Part shown: positions 9,324 through 19,084 of the stretch, piece after piece
Layout: each line of letters begins with the position of its first letter
How positions within the stretch are numbered: the stretch's first letter is position 1
Assembly (NCBI GenBank): GCA_018114805.1
Contig: CP073042.1
Location: 1,612,001-1,676,000 of the forward strand
Reading direction: 5' to 3'
From: Candidatus Streptomyces philanthi
Lineage (GTDB): Bacteria > Actinomycetota > Actinomycetes > Streptomycetales > Streptomycetaceae
Length of the DNA stretch: 64,000 nt
The notes under the pieces: generated by a model
What the model was told of the DNA's origin: nothing
The model's input: the letters and a program-made list of their open reading frames with translations, nothing else
The model's database searches: none
Position numbers and translations under genes: made by a program

Positions 9324-11022
9324 TTACGCGTCCGGGGGCTGGGGGTCGCGGTGGTGCGGGGGCGCCAGTTCGTCCGGGGGCGGGGCGGGGAGGTGAGCGG
9401 GAGTTGGGTGGGGGTCGGTGGAGCTCGGGAGGTCGGCGGGTATCGGCGAGTCGACGGAGGCCGGGGAGTCGGCCGGAACCCGGCGAGGTCGCCGAGGCGG
9501 ATGGGCTGGGCGACGGGGCGGGCGTCGATGGCGTACCGGTCGGCCTGGCCGAGGTAGTGACGCCCGCGCGCGGTCAGCGTACCCGGCGTCGGCGCGTCCG
9601 GCGTCGGGCCCGCCGCCAGTTCCGTGACGGCGCGGCCCTGGCAGGCGCCGAGCCCGGCGCGGCAGGGCGAGCTTGCGCGCGCGGGCCGTGGACGTGCCGC
9701 TCGGTGACGGCCGCCCGCAGCGCGTCGTACATCACCTCCTCGCAGCGGCAGACGAGGGTGTCGCCCCTCAGCCAGGTGCGCCAGCCCGGCCGTACCGGGT
9801 GGGCCAGGGCGAGTGCGGCGACGAAGCGGCGGCCCGAGCGGACCCGGCGACGCAGCCAGGCGACGCGGGCCGGGTCGCTCACGCGGTGCCCGAGCACGGC
9901 GGCAGCCAGCATGCCCGCCAACTCCCCTTCATGTGCGGCGAGTTCGGCGCCGCCCACGCCGGTCAGCTCGCCGGCCGCTTACACCCCGGGAACCGACGTG
10001 CGCTGGCCCGCGCGCAGCGCGGCGTGCCGTCGGGGGCGTCTTCGAGCGCGCAGCCCGCCGCGAGCGCGAGTTCGAGCTGGGGGGTGAACCCGTAAGCCCA
10101 CGCAGAGCGCGTCCACGCCCTCGACGTGGCGCTCGCTCCCGGGCCGCACCGTCCAGTCCGGCGCGAGCCGGGTGATGGTCACGGCACGCAGCCGGCCCTC
10201 GGCGTGGGCCGCGACGGCTGCGCGCCGGGTGCGGTACGGGACGCGGTGGCGGACCAACGTGCCGGCTTACGAGGCGAGTTCGGGCAGCTTGCCGCGTCCG
10301 TCGCGGAGCGCGGGGAGCGGGGAGCGCAGCCAGCCGGCGGGCGAGCCGGCCTCCCAGACGCCGAGCACCCGGGCACCGGCACCGAGCAGCGCCGCCGCCA
10401 CCGGCAGCAGGAACGGGCCGGTACCGGCCACGATCACCCGCCGCCCCACGGCGAGCCGCTGTCCCTTGGCCAACGCCTGGGCGGCGTCGGCCGTAACCAC
10501 GCCGGGCAGGTCCCAGCCGGGAAAGGGCAGCGCCCGGTCGAACGCGCCCGGGCAGGGCACCAGCGCGTCGGCGGCGAGCGCGCGCGGCGTGCGGAACCCG
10601 TCAGCCGGGCCGGTGAGGACGTGCACGAGGTGCGGCGCCGACGCGCCACCGCCCGCGCCCCGGGCCGGCTCGATCGACCAGGCGGTGGTGTGCGGCAGCT
10701 GGTCGATGGCGGGGTGCGCGGCGACGGCCCGCGCCAGGCGCTGACTCTCCGGGACGCGGCCGGGGCCGCCGGCGGGCGGCGCGGGACGGGGGCTGGCCTG
10801 GGCATGGCCGGGGTTCGGCGCGTCGGCGGGCGACGCGGGACGGGGGCTGCCCTGGGCGTGGCCGGGGTTCGGCTCGCCGGTGGGCGGCGCGTGGCGGTGG
10901 TACTGACCGCCGACGCGCGCGCCGTTGTCCACGAGGGTGACCCGCGCGCCCGCGCGCGCGTCGGCCAGGGCCGCGTGCAGCCCCGCCGGCCCGGCGCCGA
11001 CGATCCGCTGCCCGCCCGTCAT
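9324..11022 (-). pseudogene. FAD/NAD-binding oxidoreductase with BFD-like [2Fe-2S] segment, hydroxyproline dehydrogenase subunit (heavily disrupted)
   Basis: Start ATG 11022, overlapping the upstream gene by ATGA. The N-terminus shows a dinucleotide fold (IVGAGPAGLHAAL ... VTLVD), a second nucleotide fold (VIVAGTGPFLLPVAAALL) and, near the C-terminus, VCRCEEVMYDALR followed in a shifted frame by a Cys-containing segment, the BFD-like iron-sulphur part of LhpE/HcnB-type subunits. The frame is broken by in-frame TAA at 10267-10269 (LPELAS-stop-AGTLVRHR) and at 9979-9981 (SVPGV-stop-AAGELTGVGG, where VYAAGE is the family motif), and by frame changes near 10093, 10020, 9680 and 9485. Between the two folds is a Pro-Gly-rich insert with a near-repeated NPGHAQxSPRP. 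Expected partner of the FAD dehydrogenase and [2Fe-2S] domain just upstream in oxidation of D-hydroxyproline. Confidence 0.72.
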
Positions 11023-12552
11023 GCCCGGTCCCCTCTGTCGCCGTGCGCGTCTCCGTCGCCGTGCGCGTCATCGTGGGCGCGTTCCGTACGAGGCCGCCGC
11101 GCCGCGCCGCTGGTACCGACCACGCCGCCGGCACCGACCGCGGCGCCGCCCGCTGGGCCCGCCTCCCCGACCGGGGCCGGGCCGGCCGCGGGCCCCGGCA
11201 GAACGGCGCCGCGTTGCGTCTCCACCACGTCCCCCGCGGCGACCTCCCGCAGGCAGGCCCGCACGTCGGGGAGCCCGTTCACGACCACGAGGCAGTCGTG
11301 GCACACCCCGATGCCGCAGAAGACACCGCGCGGCCGTTCGCCGCGGGTGGTGCGCCACGCGGCCCGCCCCGTCTCCAACAGGACCGCGGCCACCGTCTGT
11401 CCGGGGCGGGCGCGCCGCGCGACGCCGTCCACGGTGAGCGACACGCCCCCGCCCGCCGCCCCCCGCGCCTCGTGCCCCACCGCCCCGGGCCCCGGCCGTA
11501 CCGTCGCCGCCCCCGGTACGCCGCCCGCCGCCTCCGGCGCGCCGCGCAGCCCCGGGCGGTCCACCCGGAACGGGGCCGGGTCCAGGCGGGGCGGCTCGCC
11601 CGTGAGGAGTTCGGCGAGCAGGTCGCCGGTGGCGGCGGCGAGGCCGATGCCCGCGCCCTCGTGCCCCGCGGCGTGCCTCAGGCCGGCCCGGGGCGGATCG
11701 GGGCCGATGACGGGGAGGTGGTCGGGGGTGTACGGGCGGAAGCCGCCGTAGGCGCGCAGCACCGGCACCGCGGCGAGCAGCGGGAACAACGTGGTGGCGC
11801 CACGGGCCAGCGCGCGCAGCACAGCGACGGGGATTACCGGGTCGAAGCCCACCCGCTGCCGGCTGGAGCCGATGAGCACGGTGCCCGCCTGGGTGGCCTC
11901 CACGACGGTGGAGACCCGCAGGTCGGCGTCGGCGGCACCGACCGCGCCGCACGGCACGTACCCGCGCGCGGTGCGCACCGCGCGTACCCGGCCGCGCCGG
12001 TCGCGCCGCACGCCGAGCACGGCGACGCCACCGCGCACCTCGCCGCCGCGAGCAGCGCCGTCGCCACCAACACCGGCTGGAACTGGGCGTCTTGCGGGTA
12101 GCGCAGGACGGCGGTGGCCCGCGGTGTCAGATGTGGCTCGTACGCGGCGACCTCGTCGGGAGCGAGCGCGTGGGCCTCGACGCCGGCGGCGCGCTGGGCC
12201 TCGGCGAAGGCGCGCAGGGCGGCCGACTGCGCCGCGCCGATCGCCACGACGAGCCCGCCCTTGCGCTCGTACTCGCACGCCGCGCGCCGATCTCCTCCCG
12301 CAGCTCGGCGAGGAGCGCGGGCCAGCGGCGTAACGAGGCGAGCGCGAGGTCCAGTTCGGGGCCGGGCGGCTTGTCGGAGACCAGCAGGTTGCCCTCGCCG
12401 CTCGCGGTGGTGGCCGAGGCGACGGGTCTGCGGTCGAGCACGAGCACCCGCACGCCGCGCCGGGTCAGTGCCTCTACGCAGGCCGCGCCGATGAGGCCGC
12501 TGCCGACGACGACCGCGTCGGGGTGGTGTCCGTACGTCCGTGAACCGTGCAT
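11019..12552 (-). pseudogene. FAD-dependent D-amino acid (hydroxyproline) dehydrogenase apparently fused to a (2Fe-2S) domain
   Basis: N-terminal FAD fold VVVGSGLIGAACVEALTRRG, then EAHALAPDEVAAYEPHL and the C-terminal DAO signature GFRPYTPDHLPVIGP with HEGAGIGLAAATGDLLAELL. The same frame continues without a stop into VSLTVDGVARRARPGQT and CGIGVCHDCLVVVNG...VRAC, a plant-type [2Fe-2S] binding subunit (LhpF/HcnA type). In related operons these are normally two genes. The frame changes near 12290 and near 12050, and about 40 residues expected after GYVPCGAV (the 'VNAAG' region and the following strands) are absent. The product should pass electrons to the oxidoreductase encoded next. The fusion could be real or result from a lost stop. 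Start chosen at ATG 12552, which places the Gly-rich motif at the usual distance; GTG 12561 is possible. Confidence 0.72.
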
Positions 12553-12591
12553 GCAGCGCACCGCCGTTCTGCAGAAAGAACGTTGGCGACG

Positions 12592-13342
12592 CTAGTGCGG
12601 CCTGGCAGGACGGTCAATACCGGTGCCGGCTGGATACTCGATGAGCAACACGGACAGCACCGGCTCCGGGCCGCCGTCTCGTAGACGTGCGGTTGGGAGC
12701 CGGGCAGGTGGACGTAGTCGCCCGGGCCGAGTTCGTACGGGTCCGCCGGCGGGCCGACGCGCAGGACACCCTGCACCACCACCACCACGTGCTCCAGCCC
12801 CGGATGGCCGTCGGAGTGCTGCCTGGCCCCCGGCCGCACCCGCTGGTTGTACAGTTCGAGCACCCCGCCGCGCGGCTCGATCCGGCGCAGCATGCGCAGG
12901 TCGACGGCCCGGCTGCGCAGCTCCTCAAGGCCGGCCGAGCGGACCAGCAGCACGTCGGGGGGCGCCGGCTCGGCGAGCAGATCGGACACCGGGACCTGGA
13001 GGGCGTTCGCCAGAGAGAACACCGTCTGGATGGTCGGGTTGCCGAGTCCGCTCTCCAACTGGGACAGCGCGCTCTTGGCGACGCCGGACCGGCGCGCGAC
13101 CTCCGACAGCGACAGGCCGCGCTCCCCGCGCAGCGCGCGCACGTTGACCCCGAGCATGTGCCCGGCCCGCTGCGCTTCCCTGGCCTCGCCGCCACCCCGC
13201 CGCTCGTGCGGCCCGCCCCCCGAGCCCTGGGGCAGGCCCCCGGACCGGTCCGCCGGAGCCCACTGGCCCGCCGCTCCCCGGCACCCGGCGCGCCGCGCCC
13301 GTCCACCGGCGCTCCGGCCAGTTCCCCGTCCGGCTCCCCCAT
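12592..13342 (-). pseudogene. XRE-family regulator with C-terminal cupin domain (two frameshifts)
   Basis: ATG 13342 is preceded by an excellent AGGAGGG ribosome site. The first ~50 residues (GEPDGELAGAPVDG) are in one frame; between about 13200 and 13160 the frame changes into VNVRALRGERGLSLSEVARRSGVAKSALSQLESGLGNPTIQT, a textbook helix-turn-helix. A cupin follows (LELYNQRVRPGARQHSDGHPG ... LEHVVVVVQG ... GDYVHLPGSQPHVYE), and a last frame change near 12680 gives the ending GGPEPVLSVLLIEYPAGTG. HTH-cupin proteins sense small molecules and regulate adjacent catabolic genes. It ends about 40 bp before the FAD dehydrogenase gene on the same strand, so it probably controls the hydroxyproline operon. 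Confidence 0.75.
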
Positions 13343-13688
13343 GGCGGTCCCTCCTCGGCTCTCGGCGGCTGACGGCCGGCGCCACTGTAGCCAGCGCCGT
13401 GACGGCCGGCCCCCGGGCGGTGTGCGGCGGGCCGGCCCCGGCGTACGGAACGAGGCCCCCGCCACGACCGTCGGTGCCTCGACGCGCGCGGTGGTCCCGC
13501 TACGCCGAGTGGCGTAGCCGCCGGGCGCCGGTCGGCCACGCGTACTGGGCAGCGCCCGGCCCGAGTGGTGGAGTGCTGCCATGACCTGAATCGAGACGGG
13601 CCAGGGGCCACGGAACGACGCGACGCGGGGGCGGCCGGGGCCGACGGGCCCGGAGACGCCCGCACCGGACCGAGCGACGACGGGCCCG
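13343..13688. other. Divergent intergenic region between regulator and decarboxylase
   Basis: About 345 bases between the minus-strand XRE-cupin gene and the plus-strand LysA-like gene. It should hold the promoters for both, but I see no clear -10/-35 pair, inverted repeat or RNA gene. Confidence 0.4.
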
Positions 13689-15092
13689 GTGGCCGGGCCG
13701 GACGGGGGCGGCGAGGCCGACCTGGGCGAGGCCGCCGCGCGCCGGCGCGACCAGGCGGTGCGGGCCGCCGTCGAACAGGGCCTGATCGGCCCGGACGCCC
13801 CTGTGGTCGCGCTCGTTGACGTGGCCGCGATCCGCGCCTCGGCCGCGGCGCTCCAGGCCGCGTTCGCCGAGGTGACCGCGCCCGGGACGCAGGCGCTGCA
13901 CGCGTTCGCCGTCAAGGCGGCGAACCTCGTACCGGTGGTGCGGCTGCTCGCCGACGCGGGCCTGGGCTGCGAGGTGGCCCGCCCCGGCGAACTCGCCCTC
14001 GCCCAGGCGGCGGACGTGGCCCCGGAACGCATGGTGCTCGACTCGCCCGCCAAGACCGTGGCCGAGCTGCGGACGGCCCTCGCGCTGGGCATCGCCGTCA
14101 ACGCCGACAGCTTCCAGGAGTTGGCACGCCTCGACGAGCTGGTGGCCGCAGCGCCGACCACCTCGCCGCTCGGACTGCGCGTCAACCCGCAGGTGGGCGG
14201 GGGCACGATCAGCGCGCTGAGCACGGCCACGGCGACGTCCAAGTTCGGCGTGCCGCTGCGCGACGACGGCCCGCGCGGCGGCTCACCGGCCGAGGTGCGG
14301 GCCAGGGTCGTGGCCGCGGTGCTGGCCCGGCCCTGGCTCACCTGGCTGCACGCCCACGTCGGCTCGCAGGGCTGTCCGCTGGAGTTGCTGGCGGGCGGCG
14401 TGCGCGAGGTCTACGAGTTGGCCGAGGAGATCAACGAGGCGGCCGGCCGGCAGCAGATCACCGGCTTCGACCTGGGCGGCGGGCTGCCGGTCAACTTCGC
14501 GTCCGACACCGTCGCCCCGACCTACCGCGACTACGCCCGGCTGCTGCACGCGACCGTGCCCGGGCTGCTCGACGGCCGGTACACGCTGGTCACCGAGTTC
14601 GGCCGGTCCCTGCTGGCCAAGACGGGCACCGTGCTGGCGCGCGTCGAGTACGCCAAGTCGGCCGGGGGCCGCGCCATCGCCGTCACCCACGCGGGCGCCC
14701 AGGTGGCCACCCGTACCGTCTTCGCCCAGCGCTCCTGGCCCATCTGCGTCGCCGGTTACACCCCGCAGGGCCTGCCCAAGCACGGCCCGCTGGTAGCCCA
14801 GGACGTGGCGGGCCCGTGCTGCTTCGCGGGCGACCTGGTGGCCAAGAACCGACCCCTGCCGCTGCTGGAGGCGGGCGACCTGACGGCCCTGCTCGACACC
14901 GGCGCGTACTACTTCTGCCACCTCTTCGCCTACAACAGCCTGCCCAGGCCGGGCGTCTACGGCTTCGTGGCGGACCCGGGGGCGGCGGGGGGCGTGCGGT
15001 TCGCCACCGTGCGCGAGCTGCAGACCGTGGGCGAGATCGTGGCCGAGAGCGGCGGCGCCCACAGCGAGGCGCTGACCGGTCTCGACTCCTGA
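13689..15092 (+). CDS. Fold-III PLP-dependent decarboxylase, diaminopimelate decarboxylase-like (possibly Y4yA type)
   Basis: A 467-residue alanine-racemase-fold enzyme. HAFAVKAANLVPVV contains the PLP-binding lysine, HVGSQG and GFDLGGGLPVNF bind the cofactor phosphate, EFGRSLLAKTG lies in the barrel-to-sheet hinge, and PCCFAGDLVAKN supplies the cysteine that acts from the second subunit. This is the LysA/ornithine decarboxylase family, but the length and several sequence features resemble the less-studied Y4yA-like branch, so lysine biosynthesis should not be assumed. There are no lysine or threonine genes nearby. The start is GTG 13689; the first 25 residues are low complexity. The frame is intact and codon use is typical. 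Confidence 0.8.
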   Translation: MAGPDGGGEADLGEAAARRRDQAVRAAVEQGLIGPDAPVVALVDVAAIRASAAALQAAFAEVTAPGTQALHAFAVKAANLVPVVRLLADAGLGCEVARPGELALAQAADVAPERMVLDSPAKTVAELRTALALGIAVNADSFQELARLDELVAAAPTTSPLGLRVNPQVGGGTISALSTATATSKFGVPLRDDGPRGGSPAEVRARVVAAVLARPWLTWLHAHVGSQGCPLELLAGGVREVYELAEEINEAAGRQQITGFDLGGGLPVNFASDTVAPTYRDYARLLHATVPGLLDGRYTLVTEFGRSLLAKTGTVLARVEYAKSAGGRAIAVTHAGAQVATRTVFAQRSWPICVAGYTPQGLPKHGPLVAQDVAGPCCFAGDLVAKNRPLPLLEAGDLTALLDTGAYYFCHLFAYNSLPRPGVYGFVADPGAAGGVRFATVRELQTVGEIVAESGGAHSEALTGLDS

Positions 15093-15227
15093 CGGCGGGT
15101 CACGCGCCCGCACCCCACTGCCTAGGCTACGGCTGCCTAGCCGACGCGGCCTGACAGCGGGTCACGGCGTACGGGTCGGCTGTCCCGGGGCCCGGGGTGG
15201 CACATGAGCGCACCGGCACGGACGGAA

Positions 15228-15264
15228 GAAGCCCTCCCCCCAGCCTGAGCGGGAGAAGGGCTTC
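15228..15264 (+). terminator. Hairpin terminator downstream of the decarboxylase gene
   Basis: GAAGCCCT (15228-15235) pairs with AGGGCTTC (15257-15264), extended inside by CCCCC/GGG. It lies 135 bp after the stop, between convergent genes, and may serve both strands. There is no T tract, as usual in these genomes. Confidence 0.65.
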
Positions 15265-15288
15265 CGAAAAGAGCGCCGAGCAGGCCTT

Positions 15289-15350
15289 GCACCTACATCC
15301 CTCGTTTGGATACGAGTATCTTTCCTTAGACGACCGACGCATGAACCCCA
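15289..15350. other. A+T-richer hairpin element of unknown role
   Basis: Within the 370-base convergent gap (15093-15465) this stretch departs from local base composition and packs small stems: CTCGT (15301-15305) with ACGAG (15312-15316), and GATAC (15309-15313) with GTATC (15316-15320), followed by TTTCCTT. The two stems are mutually exclusive, which suggests alternative structures of an RNA or a protein site. No coding pattern is convincing on either strand. Confidence 0.35.
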
Positions 15351-15465
15351 GCCCCTCGTGGCGGCGTTGCCTGATCCACTTTACCCCACGCCTCACGCTG
15401 CGTCGAACCAGCCGCCGTCACCCTGGTGCCCCGCCCGAGCACCGCCCCCTGTCCCGCCCGTCGCG

Positions 15466-16014
15466 TCAGAGCGCGGCCCGCTCGTGCGCCTGGCTCGCGA
15501 TCGCGGCGGCCGTCTCCCGCGGGGTCTGGGTCACGGTGTCCAGCCACCAGCGGGTGCCGGCCAGGCGCTCGCGCATCTCCCGGTACTGCGGGCCGAAGTC
15601 GAAGTGGACCCGGGAGCGCGCGGGGCGGCGGGCATCGCGCTCCCGGCAGACCGCGAGCGGCGGCGCCAGCACGACGAACAGCACGGGCCGGGGCCGCAGC
15701 CAGCCCACCATGGCGTCGAGCGTCTCGCGGTCGGCGATGGTGTGCTCGATGACCGGGAAGACGTCGTTCTCGGCGAAGTTGTCGACCAGCGCGCACATGT
15801 TGCGGGCGCACAGCAGCGCCTGGCGCCGGGACTCCTCGGCGGGCTCGCCGAGGAAGCCGACGCGACCCCGCACCACCATGTACGATAGGACGTCGCCGCT
15901 GATGTGGACCGCGCGTTCGTGGTGGGCGGCCACCAGGGGGGCGACCGTCGACTTGCCCGACCCGGGCATGCCCGAGATGATCAGGCACCCCGTGGAGCGC
16001 GGACGCTGTGCCAC
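15466..16014 (-). CDS. P-loop kinase-like ATPase (AAA_33 / zeta-toxin-like)
   Basis: A 182-residue protein with a Walker A motif GMPGSGKST at residues 15-23, HISGDVLSYMVVRGRVGFLGEP after it, a hydrophobic strand VLFVVLAPPL and an Arg-rich lid region (RERDARRPARSRVHFDFG). This is the single-domain nucleotide or small-molecule kinase fold, which includes gluconate kinases, chloramphenicol phosphotransferase-like and zeta-like enzymes. The substrate cannot be told from sequence. The start is GTG 16014. It stands alone between convergent and same-strand neighbours, with no obvious antitoxin gene. Confidence 0.75.
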   Translation of the reverse strand: MAQRPRSTGCLIISGMPGSGKSTVAPLVAAHHERAVHISGDVLSYMVVRGRVGFLGEPAEESRRQALLCARNMCALVDNFAENDVFPVIEHTIADRETLDAMVGWLRPRPVLFVVLAPPLAVCRERDARRPARSRVHFDFGPQYREMRERLAGTRWWLDTVTQTPRETAAAIASQAHERAAL

Positions 16015-16140
16015 GAGCCCTCCCCCGCATCGCCGGCCGGCCGCGCCGGGCGCAAAGCCACCGGGAGCCGGCCCTCTCGTGCGGCATCGTCGCAGCGGCC
16101 CCCCGGCCCGCGCACACGACTTTCGCGCGCGGCACGCGGA

Positions 16141-17431
16141 CTAGCCCCGGTCCGCCGACGGGACGTTCCCCGGTGTCGCGGGCGTGCGCAGAGCGAGGAC
16201 CGCCGTGTCGGCGAGCGAGTCCAGTCCCCGGTCCAGCGACGCGTCCGAGCGCTCGACGAGCCCGTCTGTGTAGAGGATGACGCTGCTGTTCGCCGGCAGC
16301 GCGACGTGGTGACCGGGGCGCGGCAGGGTGGTGTCCACGCCGAGCGGCACTCCGGGCTCGGCGTCCAGGTAGCGCGCGGTGCCGTCGGGCCACAGGACGA
16401 GGGGCGGTGGGTGGCCCGCGCTGGACCAGTGCAGCGTCCATCCCCGCTGGCCCGGGTCGATGCGTACCACGCACGCCGTGGTCAGGAGGGCGCCGCCGGT
16501 CACCTCCATGATGCGGTCGAGCTGTTCGAGGGAGGCGCTGGGCGGGGTGCCGGCGTCGAACGACAGGGCCCGCAACATGCCACGGGTCTGCGACATCGCG
16601 GCCGCCGCCCGCATGTCGTGGCCCACCACGTCGCCGATGACGCCCGCGCAGGAGCCGTCGGGGAGCTTCACTGCGTCGTACCAGTCCCCGCCCAGGTGCC
16701 CGGGCGCGGTGGCCGGCCGGTAGACCGCGCACGCCTCGAACGGGTCCAGGTCAGGAAGCCGGGGCAGCAGCAGACGCTGGAACTGCTCGGCCCTGTTGCG
16801 GACCTGGCGGTACAGGCGGGCGTTCTCGATCGCGCCCCCGCCGTGCCGGCCAGGGCCAGGATCACCCCCTCGTCGTGCTCGTCGAAGGGCTTCCCGTCCT
16901 GGCGGTCGGACAGGTACAGATTGCCGTACACGCGTCCGCGCACGGAGATGGCGACCCCCAGCAGCGTCCGCATCGGCGGGTGGCCGGCCGGGAAGCCGGC
17001 CGACTCCGGGTGCGCCGCGATGTGCTCCACCCGCAGCGGTTCGGGGTGCCGGATCAGGTGCCCGAGCAGGCCGCTCCCGCGCGGCAGCTCCACCCCGGAG
17101 AGGTCCGCCAACTCCTGCGAATTCAGGCCGAGGGGGACGAACTCGGTGAGGAAGGTGCGCTCCTCGTCCAGCACGCCCAGGGCCCCGTAGCGGGCGCCGA
17201 CGAGATCCATCGCCGTGCGTACGATCCGGCGCAGCACCGCCGGCAGCTCCAGTTCGCCGGTGATGCCGAGGACCGCCTGGAGCAGGCCCTGGAGGCTGCG
17301 CTGCGCGCGGGCCAGGGCGTGCATCTGCTCGCCGATGCGGTCCAGGTCCGCGCTGAGCGGCAGGTTCAGCAGCGACAGCCGGGCTCGTCGCCCGACTCGC
17401 CGTCCGGCGCGTCCCCCGCGTTCCGGGCCAT
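16141..17431 (-). pseudogene. GAF domain-PP2C (SpoIIE-type) serine phosphatase, frameshifted
   Basis: ATG 17431 follows a good ribosome site (AGGAAGG). A GAF domain is clear in LELPAVLRRIVRTAMDLVGARYGALGVLDEE to YGNLYLSDRQDGKPFDEHDE, and the SpoIIE/PP2C phosphatase follows with GGDWYDAVKLPDG, GVIGDVVGHDMRAAAAM, SAGHPPPLV and ILYTDGLVERSD; the acidic metal ligands GDWYD, GDVVGHD and YTDG are all present. The frame changes near 17380 (after the first 15 residues) and near 16840 (end of the GAF domain). Such proteins dephosphorylate anti-anti-sigma factors and control alternative sigma factors in streptomycetes. No partner kinase or antagonist gene is adjacent. Confidence 0.82.
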
Positions 17432-17837
17432 GGGTTCACCTTCCTCATCCCGGTCCGCGCCGGGTCCACCAGTCGGGTGGCCGGTGGTACGGCGGGCTCC
17501 GCGGCGGACGTCGGGCCCGCCCGCCGTGCCCGTCGCACCCTCACGGGCTCCGCCTCCAGCATCAGGCCGACCACGGCGTCCGCGCAGTTCGAGCGGTTCA
17601 CACGGGGCAGCCAGCCGATGGGTGGCGTGGATAGTGTGAACGGTATGGACGCCACGGACGCCGAAACGCGCATAGCCGACCTGGGGCACACGAAGGTGCG
17701 CGGCGCTGTGCGGTGCACCCGCCGGCAGGTGGCGTCCCACCGCACCCGACCGGGCGGCGCCCACCGCCCTGGCCCCCCGGCCGCCACGGCCGTACCGACA
17801 GGTGACCCGACCCTCCTCCAGCGAGTGCGGGTCGCCG
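17432..17837. other. Intergenic region, no gene recognised
   Basis: About 405 bases between the phosphatase start and the end of the cupin gene. It contains several Cys-poor, Arg-rich open frames that look like shadows. Around 17635-17650 a less G+C-rich patch (TAGTGTGAACGGTATGGA) could contribute to a promoter, but this is weak. Confidence 0.35.
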
Positions 17838-18206
17838 CTACTCCCCCGGCTCGCCGTACGCCCCCGGTGCCGGGTCCTCCTCCACGATCAGCAGCGTCCC
17901 CGTGCTCCCAGGACGCACCCAGTGCGGGACGCCGGCCGGCACGAGGAACAGTTCCCCGGCGCATACGTCCACCGGCTCGCCCCGCACCTCCAGGGCGAGG
18001 AGGCCGTCGAGCACGAGCAGGGCCTCCGCGCTCTCGTGGCGCTCCTCCGCGAGGGGCGACCCGCTGATCCGCAACACCTTGACCGCGCTGGTACCGACCC
18101 GGCCCAGCACCCGCGACCGCCACGGCCACGCCAGTTGGTCGGCGGCCAGAACCGGCGCGACGGCGGCCACCGGTTCCGTCGTGTCGTCCCCTCGCACTCC
18201 GCGCAC
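17838..18206 (-). CDS. Small cupin-domain protein
   Basis: A 122-residue single-domain cupin: VLRISGSPLAEERHESAEALLVLDGLLALEVRGEPVDV, then GELFLVPAGVPHWVRPGS. The first cupin motif has a His and two Glu in about the right spacing and the second has PHW, so metal binding is possible. Many such proteins in actinomycetes are annotated only as cupins. The product may act as an isomerase or sensor subunit; nothing in the neighbourhood decides this. It is read alone on the minus strand. An upstream gap of 280 bases separates it from the next minus-strand gene. Confidence 0.72.
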   Translation of the reverse strand: MRGVRGDDTTEPVAAVAPVLAADQLAWPWRSRVLGRVGTSAVKVLRISGSPLAEERHESAEALLVLDGLLALEVRGEPVDVCAGELFLVPAGVPHWVRPGSTGTLLIVEEDPAPGAYGEPGE

Positions 18207-18487
18207 CGCAGGCTCCTCCCGTCGTGCCGAACCCGGCCCGCGGGCCGCGGCCGGCTACCGCTCGCCGCCCCGCTCGGACGGCCCTGACCAGGACGTTAGT
18301 CCGCGGCGCCGGCGAGGTGGCTGACCGTTCGGCAAAGGCTCGCGGACCGTCGGGTCATGGCGCACGTCCCGGTCGGGCGGGCCGTCGGGGCGCGGCGTAC
18401 GGGCCAACGCGGCGGGTCAGTGACGCCGGTTCGGCACCGGTTCAGCGACGGTTCGGCACCGGCCCGGCACAGGTTCGGCGCGGTGGT
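18207..18487. other. Intergenic region with a short repeated motif
   Basis: No gene recognised. Near its right end GGTTCGGCACCGG-type segments recur (about 18427-18461 and a degenerate copy after), giving a locally repetitive stretch just past the stop of the membrane-protein gene. It may contain that gene's terminator. Confidence 0.35.
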
Positions 18488-18979
18488 TCAGCGGGCCGCC
18501 TTCGCGACGGCGCGCTTGGCGCCGCCGGGTCGGGCGTCGCCGGCGATCACGCCGGTCGTCAGGTAGCCGCGCACCGCCGGATGGGCCGGGTCGCCGACCG
18601 CCCACGGGCCCAGCAGCGCGTCCGTACGCACCCACAGCAGGCTCTCGTTGGCCTCTTCCCAGCGGCCGATCCACAGCGCCTTCCACCACAGCCCGACACC
18701 GACGCCGGCCAGCAGCATCCCGCCGGCGGCGGGCGCCGCGAAGGACGCGGCGCCGGCCAGCAGGAAGGCCGTCGCCAGGTGGCAGCGGTGGGCGCGCCGC
18801 CAGACGCGCACGCTGACGGCGCGGTCCTGGAGGATGACGGTCTTGCCGGCGCGCGACGCGGAGCGGGCGAGCGCCACGTACCGCTTGCGCCGCACCGTCG
18901 CCGTCACCGCCAGCGCGACCACCCCCAGCCACCACAGCCACCCGGCGGGTGCCCGTACCAACACCGCCACCCGTGCCAC
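18488..18979 (-). CDS. Small membrane protein of unknown function
   Basis: A 163-residue protein with an N-terminal hydrophobic segment (LWWLGVVALAVTATV) and a second long hydrophobic hairpin (TAFLLAGAASFAAPAAGG to MLLAGVGVGLWW), separated by a basic loop rich in Arg. The C-terminal 60 residues are probably cytoplasmic. No enzymatic motif is visible. The G+C bias at third positions is strong, which supports a real gene. It stands alone between the cupin and RpiR genes on the same strand. The role is unknown. Confidence 0.65.
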   Translation of the reverse strand: MARVAVLVRAPAGWLWWLGVVALAVTATVRRKRYVALARSASRAGKTVILQDRAVSVRVWRRAHRCHLATAFLLAGAASFAAPAAGGMLLAGVGVGLWWKALWIGRWEEANESLLWVRTDALLGPWAVGDPAHPAVRGYLTTGVIAGDARPGGAKRAVAKAAR

Positions 18980-19084
18980 CGCGTAGCGCCGCGCCCCACG
19001 ATGAACCTCCTCGACTCCGTCATCGAACTCCGCCCGGACCCACCGGCGCGCTCGCGCCCGCCCGGCTCTTTCGGCGGGACTGTA

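Noticed and set aside
13689..15092. Assignment of the decarboxylase as lysA of lysine biosynthesis
   Set aside because: No lysine or threonine genes are adjacent and the sequence resembles a less-studied branch of the family, so no gene symbol is given.
15127..15396. Minus-strand 89-codon frame with KERYSYPNEGCRCKACS
   Set aside because: The Cys-rich start looked interesting, but third codon positions are not G+C-biased, it crosses the terminator hairpin and no ribosome site precedes it.
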